Shown here piece by piece: positions 25,023 through 32,854 of a DNA stretch of 36,722 bases. The stretch's first letter is position 1. The number at the start of each line of letters is the position of its first letter. Source of the stretch: Bryobacteraceae bacterium CoA2 C42 (GTDB taxonomy: Bacteria > Acidobacteriota > Terriglobia > Bryobacterales > Bryobacteraceae); assembly GCA_019931245.1 (NCBI GenBank), contig JAINDL010000089.1, forward strand, positions 1-36,722, written 5' to 3'. Both the position numbers and the translations under genes were made by a program. The notes under the pieces are model-generated. The model was not told the origin of the DNA, ran no database searches, and saw nothing but the letters and a program-made list of their open reading frames with translations.

Positions 25023-25712
25023 ATGGCCCGTGCTACTCTCGCCGCGCTTGCCCGCGAAATCACCACCTGCGAACTCTGCCCCCGGCTCCGGGAACACTGC
25101 CGGCACATCGCCGCCGTCAAGCGCCGTGCCTACCAGACCGAGACCTACTGGGGCCGTCCCGTCCCCGGCTTCGGCGACCCCGCCGCCCGCCTGCTGATCC
25201 TTGGCCTGGCTCCCGGCGCCCACGGCGCCAACCGCACCGGCCGCGTCTTCACCGGCGACCGCTCCGGCGACTTCCTCTTCCGCGCCCTGCACGAAACCGG
25301 CTTCGCCAACCAGCCCACCTCCACCGATCGCACCGACGGCCTCGCCCTCCACGACGCCTGGGTCTCGGCCTCGGTCCGCTGCGCCCCGCCCGATAACAAG
25401 CCCGACCCGGCCGAGATCCGCACCTGCCAGCCCTTTCTCGAACGCGAACTGGCCCTGCTCAAAAACCTCCGTGGCGTGGTCGTCCTCGGCCGCCTGGCTT
25501 TCGATGTCTACACCCGCATCGCCAACCTCCGCGGCCTCGACTTCGGCCATGGCCTGCTGCACCCCGCATCCTCCCCCTGGCTGCTCTGCTCCTACCATCC
25601 CAGCCAGCAGAACACCTCCACCGGCCGCCTCACCCGGGAAATGCTCCACGATGTCTTCGCCGCGGCCCGCCGCCAGTTGGACTCTGCGGCTCACTCCCCC
25701 ACCGGCCGGTAA
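25023..25712 (+). CDS. Uracil-DNA glycosylase, family 5-like (UDGb), iron-sulfur type
   Basis: The 229-aa DNA-repair enzyme removes uracil or deaminated bases from DNA. Motif 1, GLAPGAHGANRTGRVFTGD (residues 61-79), lacks the usual catalytic Asp/Asn of other UDG families and is characteristic of family 5. The second motif, HPSQQNTSTGRLT, begins at His192. Four cysteines, C16, C19, C120 and C135, fit a 4Fe-4S cluster. The start gives normal family length. The 3' end overlaps the convergent P-type ATPase gene by 22 bases. Confidence 0.92.
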   Translation: MARATLAALAREITTCELCPRLREHCRHIAAVKRRAYQTETYWGRPVPGFGDPAARLLILGLAPGAHGANRTGRVFTGDRSGDFLFRALHETGFANQPTSTDRTDGLALHDAWVSASVRCAPPDNKPDPAEIRTCQPFLERELALLKNLRGVVVLGRLAFDVYTRIANLRGLDFGHGLLHPASSPWLLCSYHPSQQNTSTGRLTREMLHDVFAAARRQLDSAAHSPTGR

Positions 25713-28162
25713 TGCGCGTGAAAGTAGCGCTTGGTCACCTCCACGGCCAGCGCGTACGCCAACGCAATTCCCACCACCAGCCCCAGTAGCGAAACCGGCA
25801 GCGGCACAAAGCCCAGATACCCGCTCCCCGGCAGATACGAAATCACCAGCGTCAACCCCGCCACCGCGATCGTGGAATACAGCAGCCACCGCCCCGGCCG
25901 GCTCCGGTAGAACGGCAGCCGCGTCCGCACCACCAACGCCACGGCCAGTTCCGTCAACAGCGACTCGACAAACCACGCCGTCCGGAACTCCACCGCCGAA
26001 GCCTGATAGACCCACAGCAGCACCCCGAAGGTCAGATAGTCGAACAGCGAACTCACCAGGCCGAACAGGATCATAAAATTCCGGATGTAGGCCACGTCCC
26101 AGCGGTGCGGCCGCTCGATCCATTCGCGGTCCACCGCATCGCTCGCAATCGCCATCCCCGGCACATCCGACAGGAAATTGTTGAGCAGAATCTGATTGGC
26201 CAGCAGCGGCAGAAACGGCAGAAACAGCGACGCCCCGGCCATGCTGAACATGTTGCCGAAGTTCGCGCTCGTGGTCGTGAAGATGTACTTGATCGTGTTG
26301 GCGAACGTGCGCCGCCCCTCGGCAATCCCTTCCCGCAGCACGTTCAGATCCTGCTCGAGCAGCACCAGATCCGCCGACTCCTTGGCTACATCCACCGCCG
26401 CGTCCACCGAGATGCCCACGTCGGCCGCGTGCAGCGCCGGGGCGTCGTTGATCCCGTCCCCCATGTAGCCCACCACATGTCCCATCTTCTGCAGCGCCTG
26501 AATAATCCGCTCTTTCTGGTTCGGATCCACCTCGACAAACAGCGTCGTCCGCTCGGCCCGGTGCCAGAGCGCCTCATCGGAGAGCGCCTGAATCTCGGCG
26601 CCGGTCAGCATCGCCTCGGCCGGCAGCCCCACCGCCTGCGCCAGGTGCGCCGCCACCAGATGGTTGTCTCCCGTAATGATCTTCACCGCCACGCCCAACC
26701 CGGCTAACTCGCCCAGCACCGTCTTGACGCCTGGCTTTGGCGGATCGAGAAACAGCAGGTAGCCGGCGAAGTCCAACTCGCTCTCCTGGGCCGCCTCCCC
26801 CGCCGCGAGCGTCCGCGTCGCTAACCCCAGCACGCGGATACCCTGCGCACTCCAGGCGGCAAAGCGCGCCGCCGCATCGTCGGGCACCGTCCGGCAGATC
26901 GACAGCACGCCTTCGAGCGCACCCTTGGTCACCATCCGCCGTTCGCCGTCCCGCTCCACCACCACGCTCAGCCGCTTCCGGTGGAAGTCATAGGGAATCT
27001 CGTCCACCTTCCGGTAGCCCTCTGCCGGCGCGGCCGCCGCGACAATCGCCTCATCGAGCGGATTCGGCAACCCGGTCTGCAGCCCCGCGTTCAGCGCCGC
27101 CCAGCGCAACACCTCCGGGGAAGCCTCGCCGTGGGCGTCCACGGCTCCGTCGAGCCGTACCACGCCCACCGTCAAGGTCCCCGTCTTATCCGTGCACAGC
27201 ACGTCCATGCTGCCGAAGTTTTCAATGGCGTTCAGCCGCCGGACAATCACGCCGCGTTCGGCCATCCGCTGGGCGCCGCGCGACAGCGTCAGGCTCAGTA
27301 TCGCCGGCAGCAGTTCCGGCGCCAGACCCACGGCCAGGGCGATGGCAAACAGCAGCGCGTCAACGGGCGGTTTGGCGCCAAACACGTTGATGGCGAAAAC
27401 CACCAGGACCAGCACCAGCATCACCTTCGTCAGCAGCTGCCCGAACTGCCGGATGCCGAGTTCAAAGCCGGTTTCGAGCGGCCGCAGCGACAGCCGGCCG
27501 GCGATCTGTCCGTAGGCCGTCTTCGTGCCGGTCGCCACCACCACGGCCCGTCCCGTCCCGCTGCGGATGCTCGTGCCTTGAAAAACAACGTTGGTGCGCC
27601 CCGGCAGACTGGCGTTGGCTCCCACCGCGCCGGCGTGCTTCTCGGCCGGGTAGGTCTCCCCGGTCAGTACGGCCTGGTTGACGAAGCAATCCCGCGCCTC
27701 CAGAATTACTGCATCGGCCGCGATCAGCGTGCCGGCCGCCAGCACCAGCACGTCCCCGGGCACCACCTCGGCCGCCGGCACGGCCAACGTGAGCCCATCG
27801 CGCACGACGGTCGATTTCACCTGCACCCGCTGCCGCAGCTTCTCCATCGCCCGGTTGGCCGAGAACTCCTGCAGAAAGCTCAGCACGCCGCTGCCTAAGA
27901 TAGTGGCGAGCACGATGCCGGCATCGAGCCACTCCCGCACGAAAATCGATACGCCCGCCGCCCCGGCCAGGATCAGCAGCAGCGGACTCCGGAACTGCCT
28001 GAAAAACAGCCGCAGCATCGAGAACCGCGACTCCGCCTGCAGCGTGTTCGGTCCGTAGCGCCCCAGCCGCGCCTGGGCCTCGGCGGTGGTTAATCCGGCC
28101 GCGCCACTCCCCAACTCCTCGAGGATCTGGCTGCCGCTCCGGCTCCAATAGTGGTCAAGCAT
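25691..28162 (-). CDS. mgtA: MgtA-like P-type ATPase, magnesium-translocating family
   Basis: The 823-aa P-type cation pump has an N-terminal cation-ATPase domain, TGE actuator motif at 167-169, and the phosphorylation site D325-KTGT. A KGALEG nucleotide-binding element and the MGDGINDAPAL hinge are also present, with about ten membrane segments. The TM4 motif APELLPAIL (291-299) is of the type seen in MgtA/MgtB rather than Ca2+ (PEGLP) or Na/K pumps. Length and domain order fit the P-IIIB group, so import of Mg2+ is the likely role. ATG at 28162 is chosen; an upstream TTG at 28201 would read through a hairpin. It is the last gene of a minus-strand operon, with a hairpin just before the start. 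Confidence 0.9.
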   Translation of the reverse strand: MLDHYWSRSGSQILEELGSGAAGLTTAEAQARLGRYGPNTLQAESRFSMLRLFFRQFRSPLLLILAGAAGVSIFVREWLDAGIVLATILGSGVLSFLQEFSANRAMEKLRQRVQVKSTVVRDGLTLAVPAAEVVPGDVLVLAAGTLIAADAVILEARDCFVNQAVLTGETYPAEKHAGAVGANASLPGRTNVVFQGTSIRSGTGRAVVVATGTKTAYGQIAGRLSLRPLETGFELGIRQFGQLLTKVMLVLVLVVFAINVFGAKPPVDALLFAIALAVGLAPELLPAILSLTLSRGAQRMAERGVIVRRLNAIENFGSMDVLCTDKTGTLTVGVVRLDGAVDAHGEASPEVLRWAALNAGLQTGLPNPLDEAIVAAAAPAEGYRKVDEIPYDFHRKRLSVVVERDGERRMVTKGALEGVLSICRTVPDDAAARFAAWSAQGIRVLGLATRTLAAGEAAQESELDFAGYLLFLDPPKPGVKTVLGELAGLGVAVKIITGDNHLVAAHLAQAVGLPAEAMLTGAEIQALSDEALWHRAERTTLFVEVDPNQKERIIQALQKMGHVVGYMGDGINDAPALHAADVGISVDAAVDVAKESADLVLLEQDLNVLREGIAEGRRTFANTIKYIFTTTSANFGNMFSMAGASLFLPFLPLLANQILLNNFLSDVPGMAIASDAVDREWIERPHRWDVAYIRNFMILFGLVSSLFDYLTFGVLLWVYQASAVEFRTAWFVESLLTELAVALVVRTRLPFYRSRPGRWLLYSTIAVAGLTLVISYLPGSGYLGFVPLPVSLLGLVVGIALAYALAVEVTKRYFHAHYRPVGE

Positions 28163-28166
28163 CTTA

Positions 28167-28189
28167 CTTGGCAGTCTCCTCCTGCCAAG
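28167..28189 (-). promoter_or_regulatory. Hairpin holding a Shine-Dalgarno-like loop, just before mgtA
   Basis: On the minus strand an 8-bp perfect stem (CTTGGCAG and CTGCCAAG) encloses the loop GAGGAGA. Four bases, TAAG, then lead to the mgtA ATG. The purine-rich loop is the only ribosome-site candidate for the gene. The hairpin could gate translation or act as a protein-binding site. Confidence 0.5.
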
Positions 28190-28216
28190 CGCCAAACACA
28201 ACCGGGGGGCGCCCCC

Positions 28217-29971
28217 TTATCGGTCCCAGGGCATCACGGCCCGCGGCGGGTTGGCGTAGCGCTTCATGCCGATCTCCAGCCGCTCGCCCGCCCCGGCCGC
28301 CAGTTCGACCGTGACCAGCGGCCCCGTCATCGCCGTTCGCTTTCCCCCGGCCTCGACGTAGGCGCCCTCGTGCTCGCCGAACGCGCCCAGTTGTACCGTC
28401 ACCGCGCGTCTCCGCAGCGGATTCGTGTTCACCAGCACCACGGTTACCGTTTCGGCCGTCAGCTTCGTCACCAGCGCGGCCACATCCTCAGGCAGCCCGG
28501 CGCGCCGCCGCGCCGGGTCGAAGTACCGTAGCCGCGCGTGCAGAATGTTGCCCGACGAGCCCGGGTCGTTGCCGCCCAGCATCAGGTTCACCAGGGTCTC
28601 GGTCGCCACCGGCGCAAAGCGCTGCGCACCGTCCGAAGGCCGCGTTCGTTGCGTCGATTCGTCCGCGCGCATGCCGGCCATCCGCGCGCGCAGCCGCTCA
28701 AAATCCCGCGCGAGCGCCGCCGCGGGGTAGCCGGGGTTTCTCCCCCGCAGGAAGTTCAGCCATGGGTCGGCGCCCAGATGCGCGAGGTCCGCCTCGTTCA
28801 TCGACCACAGATACAGGTCGCGCTGCACGTCGAAGTACTGGTTGACCGTATAGCCGTACCAGCCGTTCGGCCCGTGCTTCTGCGGCAGTAGCGTCCGCCC
28901 GCCCTCTACGCGCTTCGCAGCGTACAGATTCGCCAACTGCCGCCGCAGCGGCTCGCTGTAGGATTGGTCCCCGGTCAGCAGCAGCGCAATGCCCAGGCCC
29001 GTCCGCGCGCCCCGCATATAGTAGTTCCGCCCGCTTACCGCCGGGTCAAAGTTCCAGCCGAATGTGCCGCCCCACCACTTGCCGCCCCACTCCCCGCCGA
29101 TCGTGCCGTCGAGGCCGATGTTGGTCGGGATGTTGCCGCCGTTGGCCAGAATCCGGTCCCGCCACGCCCCGGCGTATTCGAGCACCCAGTTCCGGTAGGC
29201 GGCCTCGCCGGTCAGCGCGTAGGCGTTGAAGCCGAGCGAACACGTCCCCAGGTTCAACGGGTGATCGCCGCGCACGTTGCCCGCCGTCTTGTAGCGGTTG
29301 AGACGATCCGGCGCGCCGCGCACCACCTCGCCGCCCCAGTCGTACACCGTCGCTTCGTTCACAATCGGCCCGCGGGAGCCGTTGAGAATCGACCGGATGA
29401 TCTTATGCTGCTTGTCGTAGTTCTCGGCCTCCGGGTCGTCGCCCATGTAGAAACCCGCGAAGCGCCGTACCCGCTGCTGATACTCTTTTGCTTCCGGCGC
29501 CGAAAGCGCGTAGTGGTGAAACGCCGCCAGGCCCTCGCCCGTGTGCTCCCAGTCGAAAGCGGTGACGAACTCGCGGTAGAACATCCCGTCTTTGGCCTTC
29601 TGCGTCGAGGGCGCCCGTGCCTTGGTGAACTGCCGCAGGTGCCCCTCCCAGATCTTCTCGTAGAGTTCGAGCACGCGGTCCGATCCGCCGAGGGCATGCA
29701 GCAGCGTCCAACCGCTGAAGGTCTCCATCACGTCGTCCGGCCCGTCGTTACCGCCCCAGCGTTCGATGCAGCGGAAGTATCCCCGGTCGTCGACATAGCG
29801 GTCGGCGAACGCCTCGGCGGCCTCCGAGTAGGCGCGCAGCAGCGCACGTTCGGCCAGCGCCCAGTCGGGCGGCCCCATGGGCTTGTCGATCTTAACCAAA
29901 GGCGGCGGCGCGGCCCGCAGTCCGGTAACGAAGAAAGCGGCCGCCAACAACAACGAGAGGGTGCGGAGCAT
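28217..29971 (-). CDS. Exported protein of unknown function, probable alpha/alpha-toroid fold
   Basis: The 584-aa protein starts with a signal peptide (MLRTLSLLLAAAFFVTGLRA). The main body (about 35-440) is helical and rich in Trp, Tyr and Gly, with motifs such as YFRCIERWGGNDGPDD, FDWEHTGEGLAAFHHYAL and NLGTCSLGFNAYALTGE. This spacing of helix pairs ending in Gly/aromatic turns recalls the (alpha/alpha)6 barrels of glycoside hydrolases and polysaccharide lyases. The C-terminal 120 residues (VTVVLVNTNPLRRRAVTVQLGAFGEHEGAYVEAGGK) look like a beta-sandwich. I cannot name a family. It lies 17 bases after the DUF2809 gene and 54 bases before mgtA. A role in polysaccharide processing is inferred from fold impression only. 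Confidence 0.75.
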   Translation of the reverse strand: MLRTLSLLLAAAFFVTGLRAAPPPLVKIDKPMGPPDWALAERALLRAYSEAAEAFADRYVDDRGYFRCIERWGGNDGPDDVMETFSGWTLLHALGGSDRVLELYEKIWEGHLRQFTKARAPSTQKAKDGMFYREFVTAFDWEHTGEGLAAFHHYALSAPEAKEYQQRVRRFAGFYMGDDPEAENYDKQHKIIRSILNGSRGPIVNEATVYDWGGEVVRGAPDRLNRYKTAGNVRGDHPLNLGTCSLGFNAYALTGEAAYRNWVLEYAGAWRDRILANGGNIPTNIGLDGTIGGEWGGKWWGGTFGWNFDPAVSGRNYYMRGARTGLGIALLLTGDQSYSEPLRRQLANLYAAKRVEGGRTLLPQKHGPNGWYGYTVNQYFDVQRDLYLWSMNEADLAHLGADPWLNFLRGRNPGYPAAALARDFERLRARMAGMRADESTQRTRPSDGAQRFAPVATETLVNLMLGGNDPGSSGNILHARLRYFDPARRRAGLPEDVAALVTKLTAETVTVVLVNTNPLRRRAVTVQLGAFGEHEGAYVEAGGKRTAMTGPLVTVELAAGAGERLEIGMKRYANPPRAVMPWDR

Positions 29972-29988
29972 GACCTAAATACTCTATG

Positions 29989-30417
29989 TCAATCCGTCCG
30001 CGCGTCTCCACCCCCACGCCGCCTCGGCGCGTCGAACGCCCATAGAAGTCCGATCCCCACGGCATAGGCCAACAGATCGGCCCACCCGAACTGCACCCCC
30101 AGCAGCCGCGCTACGATGCGCGCGAGTCCGTTGCCGCTCCCGAACATCCGCGCCGGAATCCCGCTGATCTGAAAGCTCTCGATCGCCACCATCACCCCCG
30201 CCGCCCAACCCGCCGCCGGCCCCGCTTGCAGGCCCGTCCGCAGCCACGCGTACATCATGGCCGCGTACAGCGCATCGCCCAGGTACTTGTCGCCCAGGTA
30301 CTTGTCGCCCAGGTACTTGTCGATGACGACCCACCCGGTCGCCACACTGCGCGACAGCAGCCCCAGCGCGATGATGGCCAGTGCGCGCCGCGTCCAGAAC
30401 CAACGTGCCGCCTCCAT
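29989..30417 (-). CDS. DUF2809 family integral membrane protein with a triplicated motif
   Basis: The 142-aa protein has about four hydrophobic segments. The DUF2809 signature is visible: YLGDALYAAMMYAWLR, the segment AIESFQISGIP with conserved Glu and Gln, and GVQFGWADLLAYAVG near the C-terminus. The function of the family is unknown. Just before the LGDALY motif the protein reads DKYLGDKYLGDKYLGD, encoded by three perfect 15-bp repeats, so the conserved LGD is present three times. The start lies three bases after the stop of the upstream 98-aa gene. The downstream gene starts 17 bases later. Confidence 0.8.
   Translation of the reverse strand: MEAARWFWTRRALAIIALGLLSRSVATGWVVIDKYLGDKYLGDKYLGDALYAAMMYAWLRTGLQAGPAAGWAAGVMVAIESFQISGIPARMFGSGNGLARIVARLLGVQFGWADLLAYAVGIGLLWAFDAPRRRGGGDARTD
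30277..30321. repeat. Three perfect 15-bp tandem repeats inside the DUF2809 gene
   Basis: The unit GCCCAGGTACTTGTC occurs exactly at 30277-30291, 30292-30306 and 30307-30321. Read on the minus strand each unit adds five residues (DKYLG), so copy-number change would keep the reading frame. Confidence 0.95.
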
Positions 30418-30420
30418 CGG

Positions 30421-30717
30421 CTAGCCTCTGCCCGCCGCCGGCAGCAGTTGCCGCGGCGACAGTACTCCCGGCCGCGTCAACAATCGGTTGAGCGGTTCTC
30501 CGCACCCTGTCTCCGGAATCGAATAGCGCGCGCCGATCGCCAAGGCAAAGCCGGCCAACGGGAGCCCGGTCGGCCCGCGCCCCGGCCTCCGTAGCGACTC
30601 GTCCGGAGCAGGGAAGGGAACCCGCAACAGTATCCGGCCAATCCTCGCCCCGGCTCCCATCAACATGCCGCCCAGCAAGCCACGGTGCCAGTCCATCCTT
30701 GCCGCGCTGAATTTCAT
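30421..30717 (-). CDS. 98-aa hypothetical protein, first gene of the mgtA operon
   Basis: The ATG at 30717 is preceded on the minus strand by GGGGGAGGGAGC, a strong purine-rich ribosome site. An extended -10-like sequence lies further upstream. The protein is basic and Gly/Pro/Arg-rich. It has one weakly hydrophobic Gly-rich stretch (about 12-30, GLLGGMLMGAGARIG) and two cysteine-poor halves with no recognisable motif. The stop is three bases before the DUF2809 start, which supports co-translation. I do not recognise a family. The main alternative is that this is a decayed gene still carrying its ribosome site. A longer frame extending to 30837 overlaps the divergent gene and is rejected. Confidence 0.5.
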   Translation of the reverse strand: MKFSAARMDWHRGLLGGMLMGAGARIGRILLRVPFPAPDESLRRPGRGPTGLPLAGFALAIGARYSIPETGCGEPLNRLLTRPGVLSPRQLLPAAGRG

Positions 30718-30741
30718 GCTCCCTCCCCCGCGAAACCCCTG

Positions 30742-30773
30742 AGCATACCAAGCCCGCCGCTGCGAGATATAGT
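30742..30773. promoter_or_regulatory. Candidate divergent promoter elements between 30717 and 30791
   Basis: On the minus strand an extended -10 sequence, TGGTATGCT, occupies 30750-30742. It lies 24 bases before the ATG of the 98-aa gene, leaving room for its ribosome site. On the plus strand TATAGT (30768-30773) lies 17 bases before the ATG of the Gfo/Idh gene, with AAAGGA between them. No clear -35 boxes are seen. Confidence 0.4.
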
Positions 30774-30790
30774 CTTCGAAAGGATTCTTC

Positions 30791-31957
30791 ATGCGCCGCC
30801 GCACTCTGCTCAGCTCCGCCCTCGCCCCGCTCGCCATGTCCGCCGCCCCCCGCCGCCGCTACCGCGCCGCCGTCATCGGCCACACCGGCCGCGGCAACTA
30901 TGGCCACGGACTCGACACCGTTTGGCAAGCCTTCGACTTCGTCGATACCGTTGCCGTCGCCGACCCGGACGAACCGGGCCTCGCCAAAGCCGTCGTCCGC
31001 ACCGGCGCCCAACGGGGCTATCGCGACTACCGCGAGATGCTTGCTAAAGAAAAGCCCGACCTCGTCAGCATCGGCCCGCGCCATCTCGACCAGCGCGTCC
31101 CGATGGTGGAAGCCGCCGCTGCCGCCGGCGCTCACATCTACATGGAGAAGGCGTTCGCCGCCAACCTCGCCGACGCCGACCGCATGGTGGACGCTATCCG
31201 CCGCGCCGGCATCAAGGTGCAGATCGCCCACCAGATGCGCCGCTCGCCCTTCCTGCTGCGTGCCCTCCAACTCGTGCAGGAAGGCGCCATCGGGCGCATC
31301 CAGGAGGTCCGCGGCCGCGGCAAAGAGGACGCGCGCGCGGGCGGGGAAGATCTCATCGTCCTTGGCGTCCACATCTGCGATGTTATGCGCAGCTTCCTTG
31401 GCGACCCGCTATGGGTTTCGGCCCACGTCACCGACCGCGGCGCCGAACTCACCCCCGCTCACCGGCGCCAACCCACCGAGGCCGTCGGACCCGTCGCCGG
31501 CACCGAGATCGCCGCGATGTTCGCTTTCCCCGGCGCCGTGCACGGCTACTTTGCCTCGAAGGCCGCCCCCAAGACCGATCCCCTCCGCTTCGCCACCCAG
31601 ATCCTCGGCACCGAAGGCGTCATCCTCCTGCCCAACGCCATCTATCCCGGCGGCCAGGCCTGGCTGCTGCGCTCCCCCGCCTGGCACCCCTCCCCGAACC
31701 GCGCCTGGGAGAAGATCGAACCCCTCACCGCCATCCCTGGCATGGTCGAACTCCGGGGCGGGGAACCGCTGCTGGCCAACGCACTGATGGCCCTCGACCT
31801 GATCGACACGATAGAACACGACCGCAAACCCGCCTGCAGCGAAGTCGATGGCCGCTGGACTCTCGAAATGGTCTCCGGCATCTACGCCTCCGAGCGTGCC
31901 GGCGCCCGCGTCCCGCTGCCGCTCGCCGACCGGCGCCACCCGCTTGATGCCTACTGA
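30791..31957 (+). CDS. Gfo/Idh/MocA-family oxidoreductase with Tat-like signal
   Basis: The 388-aa protein has a twin-arginine-like start (MRRRTLLSSALAPLAMSAA). A Rossmann domain then begins YRAAVIGHTGRGNYGHG. The segment IYMEKAFAANLADADRMV corresponds to the EKP motif of the family, here EKA with the conserved lysine kept. The C-terminal alpha/beta domain includes EDLIVLGVHICDVMRSFLGD, with the histidine usual near the active site. Such enzymes oxidise or reduce sugars or inositols with NAD(P). An exported form could take cofactor along by Tat export. The substrate is unknown. The start has AAAGGA six bases upstream. The FAH-family gene follows 34 bases later. Confidence 0.88.
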   Translation: MRRRTLLSSALAPLAMSAAPRRRYRAAVIGHTGRGNYGHGLDTVWQAFDFVDTVAVADPDEPGLAKAVVRTGAQRGYRDYREMLAKEKPDLVSIGPRHLDQRVPMVEAAAAAGAHIYMEKAFAANLADADRMVDAIRRAGIKVQIAHQMRRSPFLLRALQLVQEGAIGRIQEVRGRGKEDARAGGEDLIVLGVHICDVMRSFLGDPLWVSAHVTDRGAELTPAHRRQPTEAVGPVAGTEIAAMFAFPGAVHGYFASKAAPKTDPLRFATQILGTEGVILLPNAIYPGGQAWLLRSPAWHPSPNRAWEKIEPLTAIPGMVELRGGEPLLANALMALDLIDTIEHDRKPACSEVDGRWTLEMVSGIYASERAGARVPLPLADRRHPLDAY

Positions 31958-31979
31958 GCGCAAGCGTCCCGTTTTGGCG

Positions 31980-31985
31980 TATATC
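31980..31985 (+). promoter_or_regulatory. Candidate -10 box giving a leaderless transcript
   Basis: TATATC lies six bases upstream of the ATG at 31992, close to the spacing expected when transcription starts at the start codon. No Shine-Dalgarno sequence is present. The -35 region is poor. Readthrough from the upstream gene is also possible. Confidence 0.35.
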
Positions 31986-31991
31986 TATTCC

Positions 31992-32846
31992 ATGTCCACT
32001 ACCCGCCGCCACGCTCTTGAAACCATGCTCGCCGCCCCGGCGCTGCTCAACTCCCAAACCGCCGCCCCATCGGCGGGCAAGCCCGTCCACTACGTCCGCT
32101 TCCGCCGTGCCAACGCCACCAGCTACGGCATCATCGACGGTTCCACCGTCCGCGAAATTCGCGGCAGCCTCTTCGGCGCCCACAAGGAAACCGGCAAAAA
32201 GTTTCCGCTCGATCAGGTCAAGCTGCTCTATCCCTGCGAGCCGCCCAAGATCCTCGCCGTCGGCCTGAACTACAAAAGCCACCTCGGCAGCCGCACCCCG
32301 CCCGCGCGCCCGGAGATGTTCTGGAAGCCCGTCACCTGCCTGCAGAATCCGGAAGATCCGATCGTGATCCCGAAGGAGTCGAAAAACACCCACTACGAAG
32401 GCGAGATTGTCGCCGTCATCGGCAAGACGCTGCGCCACGCCTCGGTCGAACAGGCCCGCGACGGGATCTTCGGCGTCACCTGCGGCAACGACGTCAGCGA
32501 ACGCGACTGGCAAAACGGCTCCGACAAAGACCTGCAATGGTGGCGCGCCAAGGGCGCCGACACCTTCGGGCCCTTCGGACCCTCCATCGTCCGTGGCATC
32601 GACTACAGCAAACTGCTGCTGCAGACGCGGCTCAACGGCAAGGTGATGCAGAAACAATCCACCTCCGATCTGTTGTACGACATCCCCACCTGTGTCAGCT
32701 TCATCAGCCGTTACGTGACGCTCACCCCGGGTGATATCGTCTTCACCGGCACGCCGGGTTCGACCACGCGGATGAGCCCCGGCGACCTTGTCGAAGTGGA
32801 GATTGAGGGCATCGGCATTCTCCGCAACAAGGTCGCCGCCGAGTAG
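31992..32846 (+). CDS. Fumarylacetoacetate hydrolase (FAH) family protein with Tat-like signal
   Basis: The 284-aa protein has the FAH catalytic core. KILAVGLNYKSHL opens it. The metal ligands lie in HYEGEIVAVIGK (Glu136, Glu138) and NDVSERDWQ (Asp167). KGADTFGPFGPSI and PGDIVFTGTPGS follow. Family members hydrolyse or decarboxylate C-C bonds of acylpyruvate-type compounds using Mg2+ or Mn2+. The N-terminus, STTRRHALETMLAAPALLNSQ, is an added segment resembling a twin-arginine signal and is unusual for a normally cytoplasmic family. The start at 31992 is chosen because the longer open frame overlaps the preceding gene. It ends eight bases from the convergent HupE-like gene. Confidence 0.88.
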   Translation: MSTTRRHALETMLAAPALLNSQTAAPSAGKPVHYVRFRRANATSYGIIDGSTVREIRGSLFGAHKETGKKFPLDQVKLLYPCEPPKILAVGLNYKSHLGSRTPPARPEMFWKPVTCLQNPEDPIVIPKESKNTHYEGEIVAVIGKTLRHASVEQARDGIFGVTCGNDVSERDWQNGSDKDLQWWRAKGADTFGPFGPSIVRGIDYSKLLLQTRLNGKVMQKQSTSDLLYDIPTCVSFISRYVTLTPGDIVFTGTPGSTTRMSPGDLVEVEIEGIGILRNKVAAE

Positions 32847-32854
32847 CGGCGCAC

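Noticed and set aside
29984-31372. 462-codon minus-strand frame across 30-31 kb
   Set aside because: It is a Gly/Ala/Asp-rich shadow of the plus-strand Gfo/Idh gene and of the 98-aa and DUF2809 genes, with no family signal.
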